In this document: positions 35,352 to 46,082 of the stretch, one piece after another
How the letters are laid out: every line of letters begins with the position of its first letter
Numbering within the stretch: the stretch's first letter is position 1
Origin: SABY01 sp964593705
GTDB taxonomy: Bacteria; Bacteroidota; Bacteroidia; Bacteroidales; 4484-276
Assembly (NCBI GenBank): GCA_964593705.1
Contig: CAZQIV010000001.1
Coordinates: 124,001 to 188,000 of the forward strand
Direction: 5' to 3'
DNA: 64,000 nt
The notes under the pieces: model-generated
What the model was told of the DNA's origin: nothing
The model's database searches: none
Seen by the model: only the letters and a program-made list of their open reading frames with translations
Translations under genes and position numbers: made by a program

Positions 35352-38300
35352 TTAATCAGTTTTTTTAATGTCGTTTTTATTTATTATGGCTTCCTGATTA
35401 GGCCTTTTTTGTTTTTTGTTTTTCTTTTTATCGCGGTCGCGCCTGAAAAGATCCTTTAAATTATCGAATTCTTTGCGATAAAAAATCCCTACCCCTTGTG
35501 TGTAGGGTGCATTATCTTCAAGAAAACTAATGTCGTTGGTACGGTTAAATGCCTTTATTCTAAATCTGCCATCTTTTGTTATCTGGTATTCAACATTAAT
35601 ATCGCCTACAACATTACTGGTATTTTGTTCCTGAGAAGCGCCTCTAACGCCAAAATTACCATCAATCGAAAGGCGATCGTTGAAGAGTTGGGTTCTTAGT
35701 GCCACTTCAAGTTCGTCTTCGGTAAGTTCGGTACCGGGCTGGTATTTCACGCCAATATCAAAATCCTTACTAATTTTCGAAAGCCAGTTGCTTACCTGGT
35801 TCGACAGCAATTTAAATCCAGAAGCTCCAATGCCCGGCCCGGCAGAAGCATAGCTAAAACTCCCGATAAAAATAAGCGAAACAATCTGCTGACTCATTAC
35901 AGATTGGTCGGTGGTATCGAGGGCTGCAAAAATGATTTGCCGAGTGTCGTCATCCACATTCTTCAAATCGAACGAAAATGAAATGTCAGGATTGAAAAGT
36001 GAATTTTTAAGCATAATATTACAATCCACATCAATCCACTTATTTCTGATGGCAGTTGAATCCGTCTGCAAGCGCAAGCCCGCCAGGGATGTATTCACTT
36101 TATGTGTGGCTGTAATATTTACAATGGCATCGTAAGGATCGCCATACCAGGTAATTTTGCTTCCTTTCTTAATGTCGAATTGCTTTTTTAATAAGCTCTC
36201 AAAACTAAAATTAAACTTCCCATCATCAATAACGTATTCACCATTGATCGAAAAATCGCCACGGGAGTTCACACCAAGCCCAATATTACCTGATCCTGTA
36301 CCATTGATGTCGCCCATATTGTATGGCAGAAAAAGCGCAATTTCTGCATTGGGTGTAACGTCCAGCTCCATATTTACCGTAAAGCCTTCAACATTCAGGT
36401 TATACTCTTTCTGTTCTTTTACAAGGGTATCAACAGTATTAAGAAAAATAATGAAATCACTTTCCGAAACACTCATTGCCGATGATATGGGAATTGTTAC
36501 CTGTGTACCTTCATCAGTTCTCGCCCTGATGGCCATAACAATATTGTTTAATGGGCCGGTAATGCTAACCGAACCGGAGGCATAAGCCGTACCATAAAAC
36601 AAATCATTGTCGCGGAAAGTGGTATTGAGCGCCCGGAAATTTTCCTGGTCTATTTTTAAATCAAAATAAAAATCCCGAAAATAATTATGGTTGATACGTC
36701 CTGAACAATCCGCCGAATTTCCCCTTTTATCTAAAATTTTTAAATCCGCAACATCTATATAATTCTCACCAATATCCACAGTTCCGGCAGCAGAATAAAA
36801 GGTGTTCAGATACTTTACAAGTACCTGGGTTCTATCTATCTTTATTTTACCCTTCAGTACCGGCTCCAGATAAGAACCTGATAATTGGAGCTTTCCGCTG
36901 GCAATGCTTTCGCTGTTTATGTCGGCATATTCGCTGATAAACGGATTAAACATTTGTGTGCCAAGATTTTCGAGTTTTATTTCCACATCAAAATTCTTGT
37001 TTGCATCTGATGGATAGTATTCACCGGCTGCCGAAAGCACCTCATTAATTCCAATGTTTCCTTTACGAAACACCAAAAGTTTTACATCTAATCTCGAAAG
37101 GGTATCTATCCAATTGGTATTCAACTGAAGTGTCCCCATTTTTTCATTATTAAAAACCAAATTGTTAAGTTGAATATCGGCCAAAAAGTTTGGAGTTTCA
37201 TTAAGATTGACAAGTGTTAAATCTCCGTTTATCACTCCATCCACATCAAAATTTCTATTTCTAATAAGGCGATCCATACGAGAGATATCCAGTTTCTTAA
37301 AGCTTAGTTTCAGGCTGTCGAGCGGGCTCATCGAAACACCACCGGAAATGGAAAGCATGGAGGTGTCGTTAATAAAATTTACATCGGTAAAAAACCACCC
37401 ACTTGAATCAGAAACAATTTTGTTATCCGGCTGAACATACCACACGGCGCTGTTGAACAACATTTTTGCTTCGTTGATACCCGCTGAATAATACTTTCCT
37501 TTTCCAAATTCAAAATACCCATTTACATCACCAATATTTGCTTGTCTGTTCGACAAATCATTCCATGATATTCCAAAATTCAGGGTATTATTTTGAAAGC
37601 CCGAAGTTATACTGAGGCTGTCAATTCCCACACCAAGGCTGTCTGAATCATTGGGTTCGCGCAGCATTATTTTGTTAAAGAAAAAGGTGGTATTAAAAAT
37701 TGAGGAGTCGGATAAAGCATTCATTTTTACATTATAAGTTTTAAAGCTTGGAAACTTTAAAAAAGATGCTTTAGCTTCGATTTGGGTTTTCATATCCAAC
37801 AGATCAACACTTCCTGAAAGTGTTGTATTTGGAGCAAGTGTAATGTTGGGCACAAAAAGTTCGGTGAGTGGATCCAAATTTTTTAACAGCAAATTAAAAT
37901 CTATTTGCTGCTGAAGCTTTGCATTGTCCGACCCCGGAATTTTTGCTGCAAGGTTGCCCGAAAAATTCTTAACAAAGTTTTTAATTGCAGGAACAATTTG
38001 ACTGAAAGCATAATTACCATCAACGCTAAGATCGATCAAATCGGAAGAGAGGGTTAAACCGTTTTTGCCACTATCGCGCTGCACCGATTTAACGATAAGG
38101 CTATCCAGGATGTAGGTTTTGTTCCCTTCGGTGTAAATTGTACTGTCGAACCTTACCATGCCCTTGATATCATCGATACTTGTGGCAACAAAATCACATT
38201 CCATTTTTGTTGACAACAAACCAATAGAATCACGTTGTGATAATTTAAGGGCATTTAAATTCATCTGACTAATGGTCGAATGAAAATCGAAGCGGGGCAT

Positions 38301-39902
38301 CTTATCCTTAAAATCGATCAGGCCATTAAATGAAAAATCTAAATTTTGATCCCTGATGGCTGCTTCACCTTCAAAAACCTTGTTATCGAAACTGCCATCC
38401 AAAGCTATATTTTGGTAGGTATATCCATTATAATTCAATGATTGAATTTCCCCCTTTGCCTTAATATCGAGCGAATCGAGCGTAACACCTTTACCATCCA
38501 CCTTCAGCGAAAAGTTCATTTTACCCAGCTTTGGATCGAGCGAAAGTAAAGCGCCTGCATTGAGCTTGGTGGCTTTCAGGGATCCGCTGTACAACAGGCT
38601 GTTATCACTCTCCAGGGTTTTAAGTACAATGTCTGTCCTTAGATTTCCTAATTTTGTCCTAAAAACAGCATTCGACACAAAGTCGTTGTAAAATCCGGTG
38701 AACTTACCTTTTATATTTACAATCCCCATTTTGTAAAGCAAGGCAGGAATCACTATCCGCTCCTGTCCCCCCGGAAGCGCAAACGACTCAACATCCCCGG
38801 CATTGGTAGTGAAATCATCAATATCAGCATGAATAAATGTCTCGTAAATATCGGGGAGTCCATTCATGCTCACATCTCCGGCAAAGTGCGTATTATCAGC
38901 ATATTTAATATCCAGGTTGGTACCTGAAATATTATTTACAGTGCCCTTGATATGGCCGTGGAAATTTAAACTGTCGGTCATATCGAACATGGTTTCGGCA
39001 AAAAAACCGATATCACTCATGTCGAGCTCACTGTTGCGGAAGTTTCCCTGGAAACGAACAAGGTTGATAAAATCGTTAAATGCACCCAGGCTATCATATT
39101 TAAACTCCAGGTCAAGGTCGAGGTTTGAATTGTTTGTTGTAATAATAAGTTGATCGACCTTTAGATTCACAGGACTAAACCTGGCTCGCCCCGAAAATTC
39201 CTTAAGTTCAAAACCGCTTTTTTCGATAAAGGCAAGATTCCTGAAATTCATCGAAATAGTATTCCCATCAATTATGATACCCTTGGCAAGTAAATCAACA
39301 TCCCTAAGCTCCATATTTTCAAAATCGATTGATTTTGTGGCTGACTTTCGAAATTGGTTTTCGTAAACGAAATGGCTGTTCCTGATCGACAGGTTATTGC
39401 AGAGCAACTTCCATGGTTTTTCTGTGGGTGTGGTTTTCGAGGTATCGCCCGGTTCCGAAATGAAATGACTTAAGAAATATTCGAAGTTAACAGGCTGTTC
39501 AGGCGAATAATTGCGTAAGATAAATTCTACCCTTTTGAGGCGAATATGATTGAATACTACCGACTTTTCGAAGCGGTTAACTCCCCCGATGCTTACGTCA
39601 AGTTTTTCAACACCAACCATTTGATTTCCTTTGCGGTCGTAAACATTCAATTCGTTAAGATAAAAGGTTCCAAAAAAGCCGGCTTTAATTTCACCAATAC
39701 TAATATCGGTTCCAAATTTATCATTTACATAAACAGCTACCATCCTCGTTGCAAGCGTTTGTGCCTGTGGGTTTTGCAAAAGCAAAATAACAATCACCTG
39801 CAACGAAATGATGAATGAAACAAGGTAAACGGCAATATGGAAAATTCTCTTTAAAATAGATATCCAATTTAAATGATTAATAAACTGAAAATAAGCCCGC
39901 AA
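35352..39902 (-). CDS. TamB-like (DUF490) envelope transport protein
   Basis: 1516 residues. A single N-terminal signal-anchor helix (about 22-45) is followed by a very long beta-rich region and a C-terminal TamB domain containing 'GNIGLGVNSRGDFSINGEYVIDDGKFNFSFESLLKKQFDIKKGSKITWYGDPYDAIVNITATH'-type strands (compressed quote; nt about 36100-36300) and a highly basic final tail. TamB-family proteins span the periplasm as a lipid-transfer or outer-membrane assembly bridge. In Bacteroidota they are commonly essential for envelope integrity. The length fits the family. The truncated DHFR gene follows without a gap. Confidence 0.88.
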   Translation of the reverse strand: MRAYFQFINHLNWISILKRIFHIAVYLVSFIISLQVIVILLLQNPQAQTLATRMVAVYVNDKFGTDISIGEIKAGFFGTFYLNELNVYDRKGNQMVGVEKLDVSIGGVNRFEKSVVFNHIRLKRVEFILRNYSPEQPVNFEYFLSHFISEPGDTSKTTPTEKPWKLLCNNLSIRNSHFVYENQFRKSATKSIDFENMELRDVDLLAKGIIIDGNTISMNFRNLAFIEKSGFELKEFSGRARFSPVNLKVDQLIITTNNSNLDLDLEFKYDSLGAFNDFINLVRFQGNFRNSELDMSDIGFFAETMFDMTDSLNFHGHIKGTVNNISGTNLDIKYADNTHFAGDVSMNGLPDIYETFIHADIDDFTTNAGDVESFALPGGQERIVIPALLYKMGIVNIKGKFTGFYNDFVSNAVFRTKLGNLRTDIVLKTLESDNSLLYSGSLKATKLNAGALLSLDPKLGKMNFSLKVDGKGVTLDSLDIKAKGEIQSLNYNGYTYQNIALDGSFDNKVFEGEAAIRDQNLDFSFNGLIDFKDKMPRFDFHSTISQMNLNALKLSQRDSIGLLSTKMECDFVATSIDDIKGMVRFDSTIYTEGNKTYILDSLIVKSVQRDSGKNGLTLSSDLIDLSVDGNYAFSQIVPAIKNFVKNFSGNLAAKIPGSDNAKLQQQIDFNLLLKNLDPLTELFVPNITLAPNTTLSGSVDLLDMKTQIEAKASFLKFPSFKTYNVKMNALSDSSIFNTTFFFNKIMLREPNDSDSLGVGIDSLSITSGFQNNTLNFGISWNDLSNRQANIGDVNGYFEFGKGKYYSAGINEAKMLFNSAVWYVQPDNKIVSDSSGWFFTDVNFINDTSMLSISGGVSMSPLDSLKLSFKKLDISRMDRLIRNRNFDVDGVINGDLTLVNLNETPNFLADIQLNNLVFNNEKMGTLQLNTNWIDTLSRLDVKLLVFRKGNIGINEVLSAAGEYYPSDANKNFDVEIKLENLGTQMFNPFISEYADINSESIASGKLQLSGSYLEPVLKGKIKIDRTQVLVKYLNTFYSAAGTVDIGENYIDVADLKILDKRGNSADCSGRINHNYFRDFYFDLKIDQENFRALNTTFRDNDLFYGTAYASGSVSITGPLNNIVMAIRARTDEGTQVTIPISSAMSVSESDFIIFLNTVDTLVKEQKEYNLNVEGFTVNMELDVTPNAEIALFLPYNMGDINGTGSGNIGLGVNSRGDFSINGEYVIDDGKFNFSFESLLKKQFDIKKGSKITWYGDPYDAIVNITATHKVNTSLAGLRLQTDSTAIRNKWIDVDCNIMLKNSLFNPDISFSFDLKNVDDDTRQIIFAALDTTDQSVMSQQIVSLIFIGSFSYASAGPGIGASGFKLLSNQVSNWLSKISKDFDIGVKYQPGTELTEDELEVALRTQLFNDRLSIDGNFGVRGASQEQNTSNVVGDINVEYQITKDGRFRIKAFNRTNDISFLEDNAPYTQGVGIFYRKEFDNLKDLFRRDRDKKKNKKQKRPNQEAIINKNDIKKTD

Positions 39903-39935
39903 AAATTCTTCAAACTATTATAAAACGGGAATTTG

Positions 39936-39943
39936 CAAAAATA
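39936..39943 (-). promoter_or_regulatory. Candidate -7 element for the TamB-like gene (TATTTTTG)
   Basis: TATTTTTG on the minus strand, 34 nt from the start codon, in the 108-bp divergent gap shared with the T9SS protein at 40011. Same TATTTTTGC context as the dnaG candidate. Confidence 0.4.
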
Positions 39944-40010
39944 TGATTTGTTTTAAGTAAATTCGCAGATAAATTAATTGATTTAATCCAATAATATAAA
40001 ACATTTTATT

Positions 40011-41117
40011 ATGAAAACCTCTTTACATTTTTCCTTGGTAATAAGAGTATCAGGGCTACTTTTAGTTATAATATTGATGAGTTATAATGCTGCTGTAAGT
40101 CAGATAAGCATTACTTCATCTGACATGCCTCAACCCGGCGATACCATTAGAAAAAGCAATGCCATCGCCACCGGCTCCATCGATTATACTTTAACCGGCG
40201 AAAACTATGCCTGGGATTTTTCTGATTTATTCCCCTTGTACCAAACTGTTGATGAGTACGAAAGCGTGAGCTCCGTTCCCTTTTTATATCAACTTGTTTT
40301 TATTCCTTCGTTAGTTGCTAACCTGGCACAAAAATATCCGGAAGTAGATACACTTGGGCTTCCCATTGCCGACCCATATCGTTTTTTCAAAAATACAAGT
40401 TCATCATTTACTGATGTCGGTTTTGCAGTTACGGTAAGAGACATTCCCCTGCCATTAAAATTCGACAGCCCCGATGTAATTTACGATTTCCCCTTAAATT
40501 ATGGCAACAGCGATTCCAGTTTTTCAGGTATTAACTTCGGGGTTCCCGACCTGGGATTTATAGGCATCGACCGCAAGCGTGTAAACGAAGTGGATGGCTG
40601 GGGCACACTTGCTACTTCCTACGGTAGTTTTGAAGTTCTCAGAATAAAATCTAAAGTTTATGAAACCGACACTATTTACATCGATTCGGTAAGCTTTGGC
40701 TATACCCTCGACAGGATTTATACCGAATACAAGTGGCTGGCCAACGGATACGAAACGCCCTTGCTGCAGGTTACCGAAGAAGGAGTGCTGGTAACTGTTG
40801 TTTGGACCGACTCGGTATTTAACCCAAGTACCGCCATTGCGGAACAATATTTTTTAAACGATAAAATGTCCATTTCACCAAACCCCCTGTCATCCGAAGG
40901 GAATATTTCTATCTATCTAAATAAAAACTCAGATGCAGAAATTTGTATTTATAACCTAAGCGGTGTTATGGTTAAGCGAATTTTTTCGGGAAAAATGGTA
41001 AAAGGTGAACATAAGTTTACAATCAACCGAAGCGCTTTAAATCTCCAAAACGGAATTTACATGGTGCAGTTAAAAACCCCATCGGGAGTTTTTACACAAA
41101 AGCTTATCATCCAATAG
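40011..41117 (+). CDS. T9SS-secreted protein of unknown function
   Basis: 368 residues. Signal peptide (cleavage near residue 30, 'SYNAAVSQ'). The middle part begins 'ITSSDMPQPGDTIRKSNAIATG' and contains 'NYAWDFSDL', 'GSFEVLRIKS' and 'DRIYTEYKWLANGYETPLLQV' segments common in uncharacterised Bacteroidota exported proteins. The tail 'MSISPNPLSSEGNISIYL...GVFTQKLIIQ' is a type A T9SS sorting domain. No enzymatic motif is visible. It diverges from the TamB-like gene. Confidence 0.8.
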   Translation: MKTSLHFSLVIRVSGLLLVIILMSYNAAVSQISITSSDMPQPGDTIRKSNAIATGSIDYTLTGENYAWDFSDLFPLYQTVDEYESVSSVPFLYQLVFIPSLVANLAQKYPEVDTLGLPIADPYRFFKNTSSSFTDVGFAVTVRDIPLPLKFDSPDVIYDFPLNYGNSDSSFSGINFGVPDLGFIGIDRKRVNEVDGWGTLATSYGSFEVLRIKSKVYETDTIYIDSVSFGYTLDRIYTEYKWLANGYETPLLQVTEEGVLVTVVWTDSVFNPSTAIAEQYFLNDKMSISPNPLSSEGNISIYLNKNSDAEICIYNLSGVMVKRIFSGKMVKGEHKFTINRSALNLQNGIYMVQLKTPSGVFTQKLIIQ

Positions 41118-41222
41118 TAATAGTCCGAAGTTGCTGTTTTTAAATACAAATTCATGATATTTAATACTCAAACTTTTATTTACTTTTCACGCGTTAAAGC
41201 TTAAAATCAAACACACCCTGAT

Positions 41223-44200
41223 ATGAGTCTTGCAGTATATAAATCTTCGGCAGGTTCGGGCAAAACTTTCACCCTTGTAAAAGAATACATCAAACTTGTA
41301 ATCGATAATCCCGACAATTACAAGCATATTCTTGCCATCACTTTCACCAACAAAGCCGCCAACGAAATGAAAAGCCGCATACTGGCTTACCTTTCGGGGA
41401 TGGCTTATGGAAAGGACGACAAACATCAGAAGATGATCGCTTTGCTGGAATCTGAAATTCATGAAGTTTTAAACCTTGATGCCCCTGCCATTACCGAAAG
41501 AGCAAGGCATGCTTTAGCGAATATTTTGCATGGATATTCAAACTTTGCCGTGAGTACCATTGATAAATTTGTGATGCTTCTGGTGCGAAGTTTTACCCGC
41601 GAATTAAGGCTTCCAATAAACTTTGATGTTGAGATCGATGAAAATACCCTCATCAGAAAATCGATTGAATTGTTGTTGGGAAAAGTGGGTTCAGATCAAA
41701 ACCTGACCCGCACCCTGGTTCAATTTGTTGAAAGTAAAATTGAAGACGAAAAAAGCTGGGATATTGAAAAGGAACTAAAATCCTTTGCTAAAATTCTCCT
41801 TCGCGAAAGCAGTGTGGATGCCATCGGGGAAATTAAAAAACTCGAAACTTCCGATTACATTAAGATAAGTAAACAACTTACCGGCCTTATCAAATCACAC
41901 GAAGAATCCTTAATTAAGCCGGGTGTTGAAGCCATGAACCTTTTTCGCCAAAACAATATTGTCCGGGGCGACACTGCTTATGGAACCGGAGGAATTTACC
42001 TTTTCTTTAAACGGTTTGCAGAGAAGGACTTCAGCAAACCTGAGCCAAATACAAATATCAGGAAAATGCTGGAAAGCGGAAATTGGGCCTCCGGGAAATG
42101 CGATGTCAGCAAGAAAATTATCCTGGAAAATCTCAGCCCACAACTCACTGTGCTTTTGGAAACAGCAAGTTTACAGGCCATGGATTTGGTGCCGGAATAT
42201 AATCTGTATAGGCTGATACATCAAAATATTTATCCAACGGCTGTTTTTAGTGAAATTGAAAAAGTGATGGAGGAATTCCGTGAAAACGAAAATATGGTTC
42301 ACATATCAGAATTCAACAAACGGATTGCAAGCATTGTAAACAGCGAACCCATCCCGTTTATTTATGAGCGTATTGGAGAAAAATACCGCCATTACATGGT
42401 GGACGAATTTCAGGATACTTCGCTGCTGCAATGGCAAAACCTGCTACCGCTTTACGAAAATTCACTCTCCAACAACAACTTTAATATGATTGTTGGGGAT
42501 GGCAAACAGGCTATTTACAGGTGGCGAAGTGGAGAGGTAGAACAATTTGCTGCACTACCAAAAATTTACAACAAGCCTGAGGGTACAACAGCAGATATCC
42601 GCGAACAAGCATTAATCAATCATTATCACGAAAAAAGCCTGAATAGAAATTACCGCACCCGAAAAGAGGTGGTGGAATTCAACAATGCTTTTTTCGAACA
42701 AGCCTCACAAAATCTTCCTGAACGTTTACAGAAGATTTATTTTGCTTCCAAGCCTGATAATCCTGAACAAGAAATGCAATTTCAAAAGCAGGAAGTTGAT
42801 GCAGACGACCTTGGGGGTTCGGTACATCTGGAGTTCTTAAAATTGAAGCATTTGGAAAATGAGGAAGACCCTGGCAAGGAACAAGCACTTGAATTGGAGC
42901 TTGACCGTATCCGGTCAATAATCGAAGAGGATCTGTTGGTTTCTTCTTTTCGATTAAATGAAATTACCATCCTAACCCGCACCAACAAGGATGCGGGAAA
43001 TGTGGCACGCTATCTCATCGAACATGGTATTAGCGTGGTTACTAACGAAGCCCTCCAGTTGTCGGCGAACAGCAATATACACTTCATCATTAATTTGATG
43101 CGCTTTCTTAACGATCCGGTCAACAGCACAGTGATCGCTGACATTTTGATTTTCCTGTTGGAAAAAACCAATCGTGTACCCGAAGAAATTCATGATCTCT
43201 TGCTTGAAACAAAGGAAATCCATCCCGGGAAAACCGGCACAAAATACTTCGAAAATATCATTCAGGATGTTTTTAGTTTTCCATTCAAAACCAAGCAGAT
43301 CAAAGCCCTGAACCTATATGAAACTGCTGAAAAGCTGGTACGCTTGTTCAATCTTAACGAATCGGGCAGTGATCCCTTTATCCGTTTTTTCATGGATACC
43401 ATTTTAGAATTCACATTAAAAAATGAAGAATCAATTGCTGATTTCCTTGAATACTGGGATGAAAAAGGATGCTATAATTCAATTGTAATTCCTGAAGAAA
43501 CGGATGCTGTAAAAGTGATGACCATTCATAAGGCCAAGGGACTGGAATTTCCCGTGGTAATCTATCCATTTGCCAATGGCAATGATAGAATCGGGGTAAA
43601 TGAATTTTGGATTGAACCGGAAATTTCTGCCATTCCACAATTAAAAACCGCATTGGTAAAAGCAACAAAGGCCTTAGGCGAAACAAAATTTGCCCACGTG
43701 CGTCAGGAAGAAATCGAAAAATCTTTTCTTGACCTTTTAAATGTGCTCTATGTTGCCATGACAAGGCCATCGGAGCGAATGTATGTTATTTTGCATGATA
43801 AGACCAATGCCCAGGGAGAATGGAAATATGCCAACAATTTTTTGGATGTCGCTGATTTATTCCATCAATTTTTGCAAAGCAATGATTTGTGGCAAAACGA
43901 ACAAGGCGTTTACAACTTTGGCTATGAAGGCCGGAGGATTAAAAAACAAAAAGAGGAAGCTAAAAAAACTGCTTCCAAATTTTATACTATAAAACTGGAC
44001 AAAGGAAGTTGGAGAAGCAAGGCCAACCTAAATTTTGCTTCCTCAAAAAATTGGGATACCAACAGCACCGAAACAATGAAAGACCGGGGTATTCTTATTC
44101 ATAATATTATGGCCGGGATAAAAACTGAAGCTGATGTTGAAAGCGCCATAAGCCGTGCCATTATTGAGGGATTGATCGAGGAAAATGAAAAAGAGAGCCT

Positions 44201-44507
44201 CAAAGCTGACATTTCTAAAATTATCTCATCACCTGAAATCAGTCCATTTTTTGATAAGCATAAAAAAATCATCAACGAAAAAGAAATCATCCTCGCCAAT
44301 GGGCAACTTCTTCGTCCCGACAGGATTGTTGTGGATACCGGCGAAACTGCCGTGATAGATTACAAAACAGGGAAACAAGACAACAAGCACAAAGACCAGG
44401 TGGAAAACTATGCCAATGCTTTAAGCGAGATGGGATACAAAAACCTGAACAAATATCTTATTTACCTTGATATTGAAAAGCATACTGCGGAAGTTGTTAA
44501 TTGGTAG
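41223..44507 (+). CDS. AddA/RecB-like UvrD-family helicase with C-terminal PD-(D/E)xK nuclease
   Basis: 1094 residues. Superfamily 1A helicase motifs: Walker A SSAGSGKT (8-15), 'AITFTNKAANEMKSR', Walker B VDEFQDTS (about 392-399), 'GDGKQAIYRWRSGE', 'VMTIHKAKGLEFPVVI' and 'LLNVLYVAMTRPSERM'. The C-terminus has a RecB/AddA-type nuclease with 'GILIHNIM', 'LRPDRIVVD' and the catalytic VIDYKTGKQ (about 1043-1051). It would resect double-strand breaks for recombination. The usual AddB-like partner is not next to it in this window. A 33-nt gap separates it from the downstream AlbA_2 gene. Confidence 0.92.
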   Translation: MSLAVYKSSAGSGKTFTLVKEYIKLVIDNPDNYKHILAITFTNKAANEMKSRILAYLSGMAYGKDDKHQKMIALLESEIHEVLNLDAPAITERARHALANILHGYSNFAVSTIDKFVMLLVRSFTRELRLPINFDVEIDENTLIRKSIELLLGKVGSDQNLTRTLVQFVESKIEDEKSWDIEKELKSFAKILLRESSVDAIGEIKKLETSDYIKISKQLTGLIKSHEESLIKPGVEAMNLFRQNNIVRGDTAYGTGGIYLFFKRFAEKDFSKPEPNTNIRKMLESGNWASGKCDVSKKIILENLSPQLTVLLETASLQAMDLVPEYNLYRLIHQNIYPTAVFSEIEKVMEEFRENENMVHISEFNKRIASIVNSEPIPFIYERIGEKYRHYMVDEFQDTSLLQWQNLLPLYENSLSNNNFNMIVGDGKQAIYRWRSGEVEQFAALPKIYNKPEGTTADIREQALINHYHEKSLNRNYRTRKEVVEFNNAFFEQASQNLPERLQKIYFASKPDNPEQEMQFQKQEVDADDLGGSVHLEFLKLKHLENEEDPGKEQALELELDRIRSIIEEDLLVSSFRLNEITILTRTNKDAGNVARYLIEHGISVVTNEALQLSANSNIHFIINLMRFLNDPVNSTVIADILIFLLEKTNRVPEEIHDLLLETKEIHPGKTGTKYFENIIQDVFSFPFKTKQIKALNLYETAEKLVRLFNLNESGSDPFIRFFMDTILEFTLKNEESIADFLEYWDEKGCYNSIVIPEETDAVKVMTIHKAKGLEFPVVIYPFANGNDRIGVNEFWIEPEISAIPQLKTALVKATKALGETKFAHVRQEEIEKSFLDLLNVLYVAMTRPSERMYVILHDKTNAQGEWKYANNFLDVADLFHQFLQSNDLWQNEQGVYNFGYEGRRIKKQKEEAKKTASKFYTIKLDKGSWRSKANLNFASSKNWDTNSTETMKDRGILIHNIMAGIKTEADVESAISRAIIEGLIEENEKESLKADISKIISSPEISPFFDKHKKIINEKEIILANGQLLRPDRIVVDTGETAVIDYKTGKQDNKHKDQVENYANALSEMGYKNLNKYLIYLDIEKHTAEVVNW

Positions 44508-44540
44508 GATTTTAAATGGGAATTGTAAACAGTAAAGAAT

Positions 44541-45857
44541 ATGCCTGAACAACAAAACTTAGAATATAAACAAAGTTGGCACGATGATTACCTGAAATGG
44601 GTTTGTGGTTTTGCCAACGCTCAGGGTGGTGTAATCTTTATCGGGAAAGACGATAACGGAAATGTTGTGAATGTGGTTGATTTTAAAAAGCTGATGGACG
44701 ACATTCCGAATAAAGTCCGTAATTCGATGGGCATAACCGTTGAAGTGAACCTTCACGAAGAAAAAGGAAATCACTTTATTGAAATTATCACACTGCCTTA
44801 TTCTGTGCCTATTTCACTAAGAAGAAGGTATTATTATAGAAGCGGTAGCATCAAACAAGAATTAACTGGTGCAGCATTGAATGAGTATTTACTCAAAAAG
44901 GCGGGCAGAACATGGGATGATGTGATTGAAGAAGACGCATCACTCTCGGATATTGATGAACAAAGCGTGAATGAGTGTATTAAAGATGGTAATGAAAGCG
45001 GCCGAATGCCTGATGTTAAAGGCTTATCCACGCTGGAAGTATTGGACAAACTCAGGGTAGTAAAAGACGGCAAATTAAAGAGAGCCGCCATCATTTTGTT
45101 CGGTAAAGACCCCAATCGCTTTTATCCAAACGTACAGGTCAAAATTGGCAGGTTTACAGGTAAGGATGAGGATTTGAAATTTCAGGAAGTAGAAGAAGGC
45201 AATTTGGTACAATTGTTAGAAAATGTCCCAAAACAACTTAACCGCACATTTTTGACCAAACAGATTGACTTTAAAGGATTTCAAAGAATTGAAACAGGAG
45301 AATATCCGGTAGCAGCCATACGCGAGATGCTTCTGAATGCACTGGTTCATAAAACTTATATGGGAAGTACCATTCAGTTTCGGGTGTACGATAATAAAAT
45401 AACCATCTGGAATGAAGGTAATCTTCCTGAAGGGCTGGATTATGAGTCGCTGAAAAGAACGCACAGCTCCCTGCCACGAAATCCAATAATTGCTGATGTT
45501 TGCTTTAAAACCGGGTATATTGATACATGGGGAAGAGGCACCTTAAAGATTTTTAATTCCTGCAGGGAAGCAGAATTACCTGAACCTGAAATTCACCCCA
45601 TGGATGGCGGCGTATTGGTAACGCTGTACAAAGATTACTTAAATAGTGAGCAGCTAAAAAAAATGGGATTAAATGATAGACAGATTAATGCAATTGTATT
45701 TGTTAAAAAATACAGCAGGATTACAAATAAAGAATATCAGGAATTAAACCATACAAGTGAAAGAACAGCTACAAGAGACTTGTATGGGTTAATAGAAAAT
45801 AATATTTTAAAAAATTCAAAAGTTAAAGGGGCGGGGTCTTTTTACTTCTTAGTATAA
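44541..45857 (+). CDS. AlbA_2/Schlafen-type DNA-binding protein with HATPase domain
   Basis: 438 residues. An N-terminal AlbA_2 domain ('LEYKQSWHDDYLKWVCGFANAQGGVIFIGKDDNGNV', about 6-42) is followed by a GHKL-type ATP-binding domain (about 265-370: 'AAIREMLLNALVHKTYMGSTIQFRVYDNKITIWNEGNLP' and 'DTWGRGTLKI'), then a winged-helix end (about 385-438). The family is often annotated as a transcriptional regulator or RecG-like helicase, but it has no helicase motifs. Function is not established; some relatives sit in defence islands. It lies 33 nt after the AddA-like gene and may share its transcript. Confidence 0.8.
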   Translation: MPEQQNLEYKQSWHDDYLKWVCGFANAQGGVIFIGKDDNGNVVNVVDFKKLMDDIPNKVRNSMGITVEVNLHEEKGNHFIEIITLPYSVPISLRRRYYYRSGSIKQELTGAALNEYLLKKAGRTWDDVIEEDASLSDIDEQSVNECIKDGNESGRMPDVKGLSTLEVLDKLRVVKDGKLKRAAIILFGKDPNRFYPNVQVKIGRFTGKDEDLKFQEVEEGNLVQLLENVPKQLNRTFLTKQIDFKGFQRIETGEYPVAAIREMLLNALVHKTYMGSTIQFRVYDNKITIWNEGNLPEGLDYESLKRTHSSLPRNPIIADVCFKTGYIDTWGRGTLKIFNSCREAELPEPEIHPMDGGVLVTLYKDYLNSEQLKKMGLNDRQINAIVFVKKYSRITNKEYQELNHTSERTATRDLYGLIENNILKNSKVKGAGSFYFLV

Positions 45858-46082
45858 ACTAATAACGCCAGAATAGCGCCAATAACGCCAGAATACAGAC
45901 ATATTAACGCCATCTGGTATTACACGAGATACCATGATATTTGGAGATTTGTCGAGATTCATCAAACTAAATAAAGCAATTTCGATTAATGATATTAAAA
46001 AAAATTGATGTCCAGGATGGCCACATGGTTTTTAATACATGGACAAGAATGAATACCAAACGTCAATAAAATACATCAATAA